From Undibacterium sp. (lineage in GTDB: Bacteria > Pseudomonadota > Gammaproteobacteria > Burkholderiales > Burkholderiaceae_D): a stretch of DNA of 14,047 nucleotides. The first letter of the stretch is position 1, and the number at the start of each line of letters is the position of its first letter. The notes beneath the pieces were generated by a model. That model searched no databases. It was not told the origin of the DNA and saw only the letters and a list, made by a program, of their open reading frames with translations. The stretch is from assembly GCA_019752975.1 (NCBI GenBank), contig JAIELM010000070.1:1-14047 (forward strand), read 5' to 3'. Of the stretch, positions 7,499 to 14,047 are shown piece after piece. A program made the position numbers and the translations under genes.

Positions 7499-8572
7499 AT
7501 GAAGATCAAAGTGCTAATCATCGATGATTCTGCCTTAATTCGAAGTATTCTCACGGAAATTATTCGAGCGCAGGACGATATGGAATTGGTGGGCGCTGCG
7601 CCTGATCCTCTAGTGGCGCGGGAGTTAATTAAGCAAACCAATCCAGATGTGTTGACCCTAGATGTAGAGATGCCCAAGATGGACGGCTTAGATTTTCTAG
7701 AAAAATTAATGCGGCTAAGGCCTATGCCAGTGATTATGATTTCTTCATTGACAGAGCGTGGTTCAGAAATCACCATGCGTGCCTTAGAACTGGGTGCGGT
7801 AGATTTTGTAACTAAACCCAAGTTATCGATACAAAGTGGCATGACCGAGTATGCGCAAGTCATCGTGGATAAAATTCGAGGAGCGTCGAAAGCAAAAGTG
7901 AGATCGAAGTCTTTGGCAGGAGCAACAGGAACGGCATCTACGACTGTCTTGCCATCGGTGCGAAACCCACTAACTAGCAGTGAGAAGTTGATTATTGTTG
8001 GTGCGTCGACCGGCGGAACTGAAGCAATCAAAAGTTTTTTATGTCAAATGCCATCGGATTGCCCAGGCATTTTGATTGCCCAACATATGCCAGAAGGATT
8101 TACTAAATCCTTCGCCAATCGCTTGGACGGATTGTGTAAGATATCGGTATCTGAAGCGCAGGGAGGGGAGAGAATTTTGCCTGGACATGCTTACATCGCA
8201 CCAGGACATTCTCACCTATTATTGGTCCGTAGTGGTGCCAATTATATGACTCAAATAGAACAGTCTCCCCCCGTTAATCGGCATAGGCCTTCAGTCGATG
8301 TGCTATTCCGTTCAGCGGCAAAATCTGCTGGTAAGAATGCGGTTGGGGTGATACTTACTGGTATGGGGAAAGACGGTGCGGAAGGAATGTTGGAGATGAA
8401 AAATGCAGGCGCATATAATTTCGCACAGGATGAAGCAAGTTGTGTGGTGTTTGGAATGCCAAGAGAAGCAATCGCAATTGGTGCAGTCGATGAGGTGGTT
8501 GCATTACCTGATATGACAAAAAAAGTTTTAGCATATTTGGATCAGCATGGCAGTCGTGCATTGCGGGTGTAA
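7499..8572 (+). CDS. cheB: Receptor methylesterase/deamidase CheB
   Basis: CheB is a phosphorylation-controlled esterase that removes receptor methyl groups. The 357-residue protein has a receiver domain (1-125) with Asp9/Asp10, phosphoacceptor Asp55 ([10 protein letters not shown]) and Lys106 (VTKPK). A variable linker (about 126-160) follows, then the esterase domain with the catalytic triad Ser170 (VGASTGG), His196 (AQHMP) and Asp292 (GMGKDGA). The ATG at 7499 is preceded by GGAG (7488-7491) at seven bases and gives the usual [11 protein letters not shown] opening. GTG 7463 or ATG 7475 would only add an unconserved leader. It follows cheD by 59 bases. All key residues are present. Confidence 0.98.
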   Translation: MKIKVLIIDDSALIRSILTEIIRAQDDMELVGAAPDPLVARELIKQTNPDVLTLDVEMPKMDGLDFLEKLMRLRPMPVIMISSLTERGSEITMRALELGAVDFVTKPKLSIQSGMTEYAQVIVDKIRGASKAKVRSKSLAGATGTASTTVLPSVRNPLTSSEKLIIVGASTGGTEAIKSFLCQMPSDCPGILIAQHMPEGFTKSFANRLDGLCKISVSEAQGGERILPGHAYIAPGHSHLLLVRSGANYMTQIEQSPPVNRHRPSVDVLFRSAAKSAGKNAVGVILTGMGKDGAEGMLEMKNAGAYNFAQDEASCVVFGMPREAIAIGAVDEVVALPDMTKKVLAYLDQHGSRALRV

Positions 8573-8632
8573 ATCTAAGTGATGCAAAATCGCGTTGCTA
8601 GCTATTATTTTCGTGCTCAAACGTGAAATTTA

Positions 8633-8640
8633 ACCGATAA
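8633..8640 (+). promoter_or_regulatory. cheY: Sigma28-like -10 element (ACCGATAA) upstream of cheY
   Basis: ACCGATAA matches seven of eight bases of the flagellar sigma28 -10 consensus GCCGATAA and lies 38 bases before the cheY ATG, in the largest gap of the che block. The -35 side is poor: the nearest TAAA-like sequence is TCAA at 8617-8620, three bases too close. It is a plausible but unproven internal promoter for cheY. Confidence 0.3.
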
Positions 8641-8678
8641 TGGGCACTACCGTCCTTTATGAATTTATGGAGTAATTT

Positions 8679-9074
8679 ATGGCTGATCAAAACCTCAAAT
8701 TTTTAGTTGTCGACGATTTTTCAACGATGCGCCGTATCGTGCGTAATTTATTGAAAGAATTGGGTTATTCCAATGTCGACGAAGCCGAAGATGGTGCTTT
8801 AGGATTAGCAAAGTTAAAGAGTGGCGATTTTGATTTTGTAATTTCCGATTGGAATATGCCCAATATGGATGGCTTAACCATGCTTCAGCATATTCGTGCT
8901 GATCCCGCTTTGGCCAAAATGCCGGTTCTTATGGTGACAGCAGAAGCAAAGAAAGAAAATATCATCGCTGCGGCACAAGCGGGAGCCAATGGATATGTGG
9001 TGAAGCCATTTACTGCAGCAACACTGGATGAGAAATTGCAGAAGATCTTTGAAAAACTAGGGAAGCAGGGTTAA
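8679..9074 (+). CDS. cheY: Canonical chemotaxis response regulator CheY
   Basis: This 131-residue receiver matches E. coli CheY residue for residue at the functional positions: Asp12, Asp13, phosphoacceptor Asp57 followed by Trp58 ([10 protein letters not shown]), Thr87, Tyr106 and Lys109 ([13 protein letters not shown]). It is therefore the likely motor-binding regulator that switches flagellar rotation when phosphorylated by CheA. ATG at 8679 follows GGAG (8669-8672) at six bases. The 106-base gap after cheB is the largest in the che block, so it may have an extra promoter. In many relatives cheZ follows directly; here the next 277 bases hold no gene. Confidence 0.98.
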   Translation: MADQNLKFLVVDDFSTMRRIVRNLLKELGYSNVDEAEDGALGLAKLKSGDFDFVISDWNMPNMDGLTMLQHIRADPALAKMPVLMVTAEAKKENIIAAAQAGANGYVVKPFTAATLDEKLQKIFEKLGKQG

Positions 9075-9082
9075 GCACAAAC

Positions 9083-9109
9083 GCACTTCGATATGTCTGT
9101 GGGAAGTGC
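9083..9109 (+). repeat. Inverted repeat directly after cheY
   Basis: GCACTTC (9083-9089) and GAAGTGC (9103-9109) are perfect reverse complements with a 13-base loop, starting eight bases after the cheY stop. No T-run follows, so this is at most a 3' end stabilising hairpin or a weak, Rho-assisted stop. Together with the hairpin at 9276-9307 it is the only marked structure in the 277-base gene-free stretch. Confidence 0.35.
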
Positions 9110-9275
9110 TCAGCTCGGTAATGCTTGTTGCCTGCTAAGTAGTGTCTCTTGATCGACCATATACTCGTATGTTTGTCTGCCTAGTCTTCGTGAAGTTTGC
9201 CTAGCTAAATAACGGCATTTTGAGTGTGCTGGAAATTAACATTCTGGATGCGAGGAATGGACTAGGTTGTGAGAC

Positions 9276-9307
9276 AAAATTATCGGAGGCTGCTGCGATA
9301 ATTTTTT
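9276..9307 (+). terminator. Hairpin with T-rich 3' arm between cheY and the EAL-HDOD gene
   Basis: AAAATTATCG (9276-9285) pairs perfectly with CGATAATTTT (9296-9305), leaving a 10-base loop, and TT follows, so the 3' side reads as a run of six T. The form fits an intrinsic terminator closing the che transcript, although the stem is AT-rich and the T-run is partly inside it. It is 44 bases before the ATG at 9352, so it could also act as a leader element for that gene. Confidence 0.4.
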
Positions 9308-9351
9308 GTATGGTTTCGGATTTTGATCTAGTGTGCTAAGGAAAATTTTTT

Positions 9352-10566
9352 ATGAGTGGTGTGAACTTTATTGTACGAGAACCTTTACTTGATCCCTCTC
9401 AACGTGTTGTCGGCTTTCAACTGTCGTGGCAAGGCGACGCAAAAAAAGCCGAGCCAGATGTTGAAACTTTAAGTGCATTGATGGGTTTTGTCGCTGAGCA
9501 GCTCAATGACGAAAATCAACAGTCTAAGATAGCCGATAGCACCATTTTTTTGGAAGCTGTTCCTGGCCTTTTACAGGCTGAAGGAATACGTAAGCTGTGC
9601 CCGCAAAATACAGTTTTGATTTTTTCTAAACGGTATTTTGCTGATGCCGAAAGTTTGGCAGCGATCAAGGAATTGCGGGGTTTAGGTTTTGGTGTTTGTT
9701 TGAAAAATGCTGATGTTACTGCTCTAGAACGTTCGTTTTTTTCCTTGATTAGCCATATTGAAGTACAGCTTGATCCGGCGAATATTGCCAAACAGGCGAA
9801 AGTTTATGCCGCCTTAAAACAATCAAATGTACAAATGGTGGCGCGTAATGTCGCCACTTGGGCAGATTTTGAAGCCTGCGCTGCATTGGGACTCTCAAGT
9901 TTTGTTGGTAAATTGCATCTCACTCCACGCCCTACGACTGCGCAAAAAGGCTTAAATTCTGCACAAGCGACAATTTTGCAGTTAATGGAAATGATACGCA
10001 AAAACGCGGATATCCAGCAATTGGAAACCGTAGTCAAACGAGATGCTGCGTTGGCTTACAAGCTGCTGCGTTATATTAATTCTGCCGGATTTGGATTGCG
10101 CACTGAGGTCCAATCACTAAAGCATGCCGTTACTATTTTGGGCTATAGCCCCTTGTACCGTTGGTTGACCTTGTTGTTGGCAACAGCCAGTAGCAGTGGT
10201 AGTTCTCCAGTACTGCTTGAGACAGCCATTTTGCGCGGACGCTTCGCTGAGTTGCTAGGTCAAGCATTTATGTCAAAAACAGAAGCTGAAAATCTGTTTG
10301 TCGCAGGCATGTTTTCGCTATTGGATAGGCTGATTGGTCTGCCAATGCAAGAGGTTCTATCGACGATACAATTGCCAGATGCTGTGGTTGAAGCATTGAT
10401 TTCCCGCAGTGGTCCCTATGGACCTTGTTTGGCTTTAGCCGAAGCCTGCGAATTAAATAGCATGTTGGTATTGTCGATGGCGGAATCCCTGAAAATATCA
10501 CCGGAAGATGTCAATCGTGCCCACTTGTCAGCGCTGGTTTGGGCAAAAAATGTGACCAAGGCCTAA
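9352..10566 (+). CDS. EAL-HDOD signalling protein with degenerate EAL domain
   Basis: The 404-residue soluble protein fits the YuxH/CdgJ-type architecture. Residues about 5-195 form an EAL-like domain, opening FIVREPLLDPSQRVVGFQL and closing LGLSSFVGKLHLTPRP. Residues about 200-395 form an HDOD domain (ATILQLMEMIRKNADIQQLE, then DAALAYKLLRYINSAGFG, then SLKHAVTILGYSPLYRWL). The signature glutamate of the ExLxR motif is replaced (FQLSWQ, Gln23), and I cannot see the usual set of acidic metal ligands, so phosphodiesterase activity is unlikely. A role as a c-di-GMP-related or protein-binding regulator of motility is inferred from the family and from the neighbouring che genes. AAGGA at 9338-9342 sets the start at 9352. 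An imperfect tandem repeat overlaps its stop codon. Confidence 0.85.
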   Translation: MSGVNFIVREPLLDPSQRVVGFQLSWQGDAKKAEPDVETLSALMGFVAEQLNDENQQSKIADSTIFLEAVPGLLQAEGIRKLCPQNTVLIFSKRYFADAESLAAIKELRGLGFGVCLKNADVTALERSFFSLISHIEVQLDPANIAKQAKVYAALKQSNVQMVARNVATWADFEACAALGLSSFVGKLHLTPRPTTAQKGLNSAQATILQLMEMIRKNADIQQLETVVKRDAALAYKLLRYINSAGFGLRTEVQSLKHAVTILGYSPLYRWLTLLLATASSSGSSPVLLETAILRGRFAELLGQAFMSKTEAENLFVAGMFSLLDRLIGLPMQEVLSTIQLPDAVVEALISRSGPYGPCLALAEACELNSMLVLSMAESLKISPEDVNRAHLSALVWAKNVTKA

Positions 10567-10583
10567 AAATATGACCAAGGCTC
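10546..10583 (+). repeat. Imperfect 19-bp tandem duplication over the EAL-HDOD stop codon
   Basis: AAAAATGTGACCAAGGCCT (10546-10564) is followed directly by AAAAATATGACCAAGGCTC (10565-10583), with three differences in 19 positions. The first copy encodes the last residues of the protein and its stop begins at the junction. The period is not a multiple of three. It looks like a local slippage duplication. Confidence 0.6.
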
Positions 10584-10652
10584 ACACCAAGCATCTCAAT
10601 TAATTCAGTTTACTTATTCAGCTCAATAGAATGAGATCCGAATAGCTGGAGC

Positions 10653-10685
10653 GAAAGCTGACATCGAGGTATAATCTCAGCTTTC
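10653..10685. repeat. 9-bp perfect inverted repeat bracketing the purL -10 box
   Basis: GAAAGCTGA (10653-10661) and TCAGCTTTC (10677-10685) are exact reverse complements separated by 15 bases that contain TATAAT. The arms cover the spacer just upstream of the -10 box and the expected start site, which is where a repressor operator would act. It does not resemble the E. coli PurR box. It could also fold as an RNA hairpin ending the upstream EAL-HDOD transcript, but no T-run follows. Role unknown. Confidence 0.55.
10670..10675 (+). promoter_or_regulatory. purL: Putative sigma70 -10 box of purL (TATAAT)
   Basis: A perfect TATAAT hexamer stands in the 190-base gap before purL. At spacings of 16-18 only weak -35 matches exist (for example TGGAGC at 10647-10652, three of six), so activation or an atypical -35 would be needed. 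It predicts a transcript start near 10682 and a leader of about 75 bases. Its placement in the purL gap and inside an inverted repeat supports it; no experiment does. Confidence 0.5.
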
Positions 10686-10756
10686 CGTTCCACCCCGCAT
10701 TGCACCTAGTTATTCTCGCTAATAACATCGTGTATTGCCTCAACTACATTCTCGCC

Positions 10757-13700
10757 ATGTTGATATTGCCAGGCTCTAACGCCCTGTCTGCTTTCCGTAC
10801 AAAAAATCTTTTATCCCGCTTGCAAGCCATTGATAGTCAGGTGCTCGGCGTTACTGCTAGGTATGTGCACTTTGTTGATGCTGCTACTGCTTTAAATGAG
10901 GATGAAGTGGCTAGGCTGAGCGCCTTGCTTACCTATGGTGACGCCTACACGGGAATTGAAACGGGGATAATGTTTGTAGTCATTCCACGTTTTGGCACAA
11001 TTTCAGCGTGGGCCAGTAAAGCCACTGATATCACACACAACTGTGGCATGGGACAGATTAAACGCTTAGAGCGTGGCGTCCAGTATTTTGTTCAGCTCAA
11101 ATCTGGCTTATTAGGTGGCATAAAGACGCTCACGAATGAGTCTAAGCTGGGTGTGGCTGCGTTATTGCATGATCGTATGACCGAGATGGTGTTGGATGAC
11201 GTGCAAAAGGCCCAAGCCTTGTTTGGCGAACTTGAAGCAAAACCGTTAGAACATATCGACGTCTTGGGTGGTGGTAAAGCGGCTTTGTTGGTCGCTAACA
11301 GCGAGTTAGGTTTGGCTTTATCGGACGACGAGATTGATTATTTGGTAGCAGCATTTACCAGCGCAAAGCGCAATCCTAGCGACGTAGAGTTGATGATGTT
11401 TGCCCAAGCCAATAGTGAGCATTGCCGGCATAAAATTTTTAACGCTGATTGGACCATCGACGGTCAAAAGCAAGATATCTCTTTATTCGGGATGATCAAA
11501 AATACCCATCTATTACAACCTAAGGGTACGGTGGTGGCGTATAGCGACAATTCTTCCATTATGGAAGGTGCGGTAGTTACGCGCTTTTACCCCAACGGCG
11601 CAGCGAATGGCAATGAGTATCAAGCAAGTACAGAACTAACGCATACCTTGATGAAGGTGGAAACACATAATCACCCAACTGCCATTTCGCCTTTTCCAGG
11701 CGCCTCAACCGGCGCTGGTGGCGAGATTCGCGATGAGGGTGCCACTGGTAGGGGGGCAAAGCCCAAAGCCGGCCTGACTGGTTTTACGGTCTCTAACTTG
11801 AATTTACCTGGCAATCAGCAAGCTTGGGAAAACGCACAAGATGTGTTGAGCCCAAGTTCAAGCGACTCCAGACAATATGGCAAACCGGATCGCATTGCTT
11901 CCGCTTTGCAGATTATGATCGATGGTCCTATCGGTGGTGCGGCGTTTAATAATGAATTTGGGCGCCCTGTTTTAGGTGGCTACTTCCGCACCTACGAGCA
12001 AAATGTAGGTGGGACTGTTCACGGCTACCATAAACCCATCATGATCGCTGGTGGCATTGGTAACATCGCAGACCAACATACCCATAAAAACGATTTGCCT
12101 GTCGGTAGTTTGTTAATTCAATTGGGTGGACCTGGGATGCGCATAGGAATGGGCGGCAGTGCGGCTTCATCTATGGCGACAGGGAGTAATACCGCTGATC
12201 TTGATTTTGACTCAGTACAGCGTGGCAATCCAGAGATGGAAAGACGGGCGCAAGAAGTGATTAACTCTTGTTGGCAATTAGGTGCGGCAAATCCTATTTT
12301 ATCAATTCATGACGTCGGTGCAGGCGGCCTATCTAATGCCTTCCCCGAAATCACCAATGACGCGAAACGCGGGGCGATTTTTGATTTGCGCAAAGTGCCA
12401 TTGGAAGAATCTGGCATGTCGCCAAAAGAAATTTGGAGCAATGAATCACAAGAGCGTTACGTCTTGGGCATTGCGCCTGAGAGCTTACCCCTATTTCAGT
12501 ATTTCTGCGAACGTGAACGCTGCCTGTTTGCGGTTGTTGGCACTGCAACCGAAGAACGTCAACTTAAAGTAATCGATCCTTTAAATGATAATTCGCCGGT
12601 TGATATGCCTATGAACGTTTTACTTGGCAAACCACCGAAAATGCATAGGGACGTAACGCATGTTAAACGTCACTTCCCGGCCATCGATTTGACCGATATG
12701 GAGCTCAGTGTAGCAGCTGAACGAGTATTGAGTTTACCTACGGTCGGTGATAAATCCTTCTTAATTACGATTGGTGATCGCACAGTTGGGGCGACCTCGG
12801 TACGTGATCAAATGGTCGGTCCTTGGCAAGTACCGGTAGCCGATTGTGCAGTGACCGCAATGAGTTTTGAGGGCTACTTAGGTGAGGCCATGTCCATGGG
12901 CGAACGCACTCCCTTAGCCGTAATTGATGCTGCGGCTTCGGGCCGCATGGCAGTGGGCGAGGCAATTACGAATATCGCGGCGGCGGCGATCGCCGATATT
13001 TCAGCGATCAAATTATCTGCGAACTGGATGGCCGCTTGTGGACAAGCTGGTCAGGATGCGGCCTTGTTTGATACGGTAAAAGCGATAGGTATGGACTTGT
13101 GTCCCGCTTTGGGTATCAGTATTCCAGTCGGTAAAGATTCTTTATCCATGCGCACGACATGGAAAGATGATGGAGAAGATAAATCGGTTACTTCGCCGGT
13201 ATCGCTCATCATTTCGGCCTTTGCACCTGTGTCGGATATTCGTAGATCGTTGACCCCGCAAATTCATTTAGATGCTGGTGACACAAGTTTGATTCTGATT
13301 GATTTGGGACGTGGTAAAAATCGTCTAGGTGCGTCGTGTTTTGCTCAAGTAATGCAAAAACTGGGTGATCAAACGCCCGACGTCGATAGTGCGGAAGATT
13401 TAAAAGCCTTCTTTGCCGCGATTCAAAACTTAAATACCGACGGTAAGCTGCTGGCTTATCATGACAGATCCGATGGGGGTCTGTTTGCCACGCTGTGTGA
13501 AATGGCTTTTGCTGGACGTTCTGGTTTGGCGATCAATCTCGATATTTTGACGACAGAAAGCGAACACCTCGCCGACCAAGGCGATGCAAAAAATTGGGCA
13601 GGGCAGGTCGCCCAGCGCCGCAATGATTTGACTCTGCGTGCATTATTTAATGAGGAATTGGGCGCCGTGATCCAAGTACGTAGCGCGCAACGTTCGGAAG

Positions 13701-14047
13701 TAATGGACGTTTTACGTGCGCATAACTTAGGTGCGTGCAGTCACGAGATTGGTAAGCCAAATGCGAGTGGCGTTATTTCTTTTATGCGTGACGCCAAAGA
13801 GATATATAGTCAATCTCGCCATGAGCTTCATCAAGTTTGGAGTAAAACCAGTTGGCAAATCGCCCGCTTACGTGATAATCCGGCTTGTGCCGATGCCGAG
13901 TACGCCAGAATTTTGGACCTGCAAGATCTCGGTATGCAGCCAAAATTAAGCTTTAATCCGCAACAAGATATTGCAGCGCCATTCATTGCCATCGATTTAC
14001 CTGCACGTTCGGCACCATGCTCACGCAGTGCATGGGCGATTTCATGT
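10757..14047 (+). CDS. purL: Phosphoribosylformylglycinamidine synthase PurL, long form (3' truncated by window edge)
   Basis: PurL makes formylglycinamidine ribonucleotide from FGAR, glutamine and ATP in purine synthesis. The frame is open for 1097 codons to the window end. It opens [20 protein letters not shown], as I recall for betaproteobacterial PurL. Family motifs follow: NSEHCRH (219-225), [19 protein letters not shown] (300-318), an Arg-Gly-rich [24 protein letters not shown] (518-529) and HDRSDGGL (902-909). These cover the PurS-like, linker and two synthase lobes. The glutaminase domain should begin around residue 1080. However, after AAPFIA (about residue 1078) the last 19 codons do not read like the expected RPKVAxLREQG segment. 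No Shine-Dalgarno sequence is seen before ATG 10757; a promoter-like TATAAT lies 81 bases upstream. Confidence 0.95.
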   Translation, partial: MLILPGSNALSAFRTKNLLSRLQAIDSQVLGVTARYVHFVDAATALNEDEVARLSALLTYGDAYTGIETGIMFVVIPRFGTISAWASKATDITHNCGMGQIKRLERGVQYFVQLKSGLLGGIKTLTNESKLGVAALLHDRMTEMVLDDVQKAQALFGELEAKPLEHIDVLGGGKAALLVANSELGLALSDDEIDYLVAAFTSAKRNPSDVELMMFAQANSEHCRHKIFNADWTIDGQKQDISLFGMIKNTHLLQPKGTVVAYSDNSSIMEGAVVTRFYPNGAANGNEYQASTELTHTLMKVETHNHPTAISPFPGASTGAGGEIRDEGATGRGAKPKAGLTGFTVSNLNLPGNQQAWENAQDVLSPSSSDSRQYGKPDRIASALQIMIDGPIGGAAFNNEFGRPVLGGYFRTYEQNVGGTVHGYHKPIMIAGGIGNIADQHTHKNDLPVGSLLIQLGGPGMRIGMGGSAASSMATGSNTADLDFDSVQRGNPEMERRAQEVINSCWQLGAANPILSIHDVGAGGLSNAFPEITNDAKRGAIFDLRKVPLEESGMSPKEIWSNESQERYVLGIAPESLPLFQYFCERERCLFAVVGTATEERQLKVIDPLNDNSPVDMPMNVLLGKPPKMHRDVTHVKRHFPAIDLTDMELSVAAERVLSLPTVGDKSFLITIGDRTVGATSVRDQMVGPWQVPVADCAVTAMSFEGYLGEAMSMGERTPLAVIDAAASGRMAVGEAITNIAAAAIADISAIKLSANWMAACGQAGQDAALFDTVKAIGMDLCPALGISIPVGKDSLSMRTTWKDDGEDKSVTSPVSLIISAFAPVSDIRRSLTPQIHLDAGDTSLILIDLGRGKNRLGASCFAQVMQKLGDQTPDVDSAEDLKAFFAAIQNLNTDGKLLAYHDRSDGGLFATLCEMAFAGRSGLAINLDILTTESEHLADQGDAKNWAGQVAQRRNDLTLRALFNEELGAVIQVRSAQRSEVMDVLRAHNLGACSHEIGKPNASGVISFMRDAKEIYSQSRHELHQVWSKTSWQIARLRDNPACADAEYARILDLQDLGMQPKLSFNPQQDIAAPFIAIDLPARSAPCSRSAWAISC

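Noticed and set aside
7405..8031. 208-codon open frame on the - strand opposite cheB
   Set aside because: It lies antisense to a clear cheB with intact catalytic residues. Its translation shows no recognisable domain, so it is a shadow frame.
12282..12572. Open frame in an alternative frame within purL
   Set aside because: It overlaps the continuous purL frame, which carries the conserved HDVGAGG motif in the same place.
1..14047. CRISPR arrays, tRNA or rRNA genes, insertion-sequence ends, toxin-antitoxin or defence genes
   Set aside because: No regularly spaced repeats, cloverleaf segments, transposase motifs or related domains were seen; nearly all DNA is accounted for by the named genes.

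Overview
The window looks like chromosomal DNA of a betaproteobacterium. The PurL and CheD/CheB types, the classic mot-che gene order and the moderate GC content would suit a lower-GC member of the Burkholderiales such as Oxalobacteraceae. That placement is inference from gene content and remembered protein character, not from a search. All recognised genes lie on the + strand.

Layout: (1) 3-320, the 3' end of a probable class I SAM methyltransferase gene that enters from the left edge. (2) 455-8572, a dense motility/chemotaxis block: motA, motB, a small CheZ-like gene, a CheY-type receiver, cheA, cheW, cheR, cheD, cheB. (3) 8679-9074, a second, canonical cheY after a 106-base gap. (4) 9352-10566, a protein with a degenerate EAL domain joined to an HDOD domain, after a 277-base gap holding a strong hairpin. 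(5) 10757 to the right edge, most of purL (FGAM synthase), behind its own promoter-like region.

How the parts work together: MotA/MotB form the proton-driven stator. CheA, CheW and receptors encoded elsewhere form the sensory array; CheA phosphorylates the CheY proteins and CheB. CheR and CheB methylate and demethylate receptors, and CheD deamidates them. No methyl-accepting receptor gene is present. No classic cheZ follows the canonical cheY. Instead a 182-residue protein with the CheZ-type FQDLTxQ active-site segment is encoded between motB and the first cheY, so it is the best phosphatase candidate here. The EAL-HDOD protein may link the block to c-di-GMP signalling, but its EAL catalytic signature is eroded.

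Points most worth a second look: the relocated short CheZ-like protein; a near-identical C-terminal tail (G-[DE]-I-[DE]-L-F) shared by that protein and CheD; two different CheY proteins, the first lacking the usual Trp and Tyr signature residues; a 9-bp perfect inverted repeat bracketing the TATAAT box upstream of purL; and an apparent loss of PurL similarity in the last ~19 codons of the window. I did not find a clearly new biological system. Most of the window is a recognisable chemotaxis locus with an unusual phosphatase arrangement.
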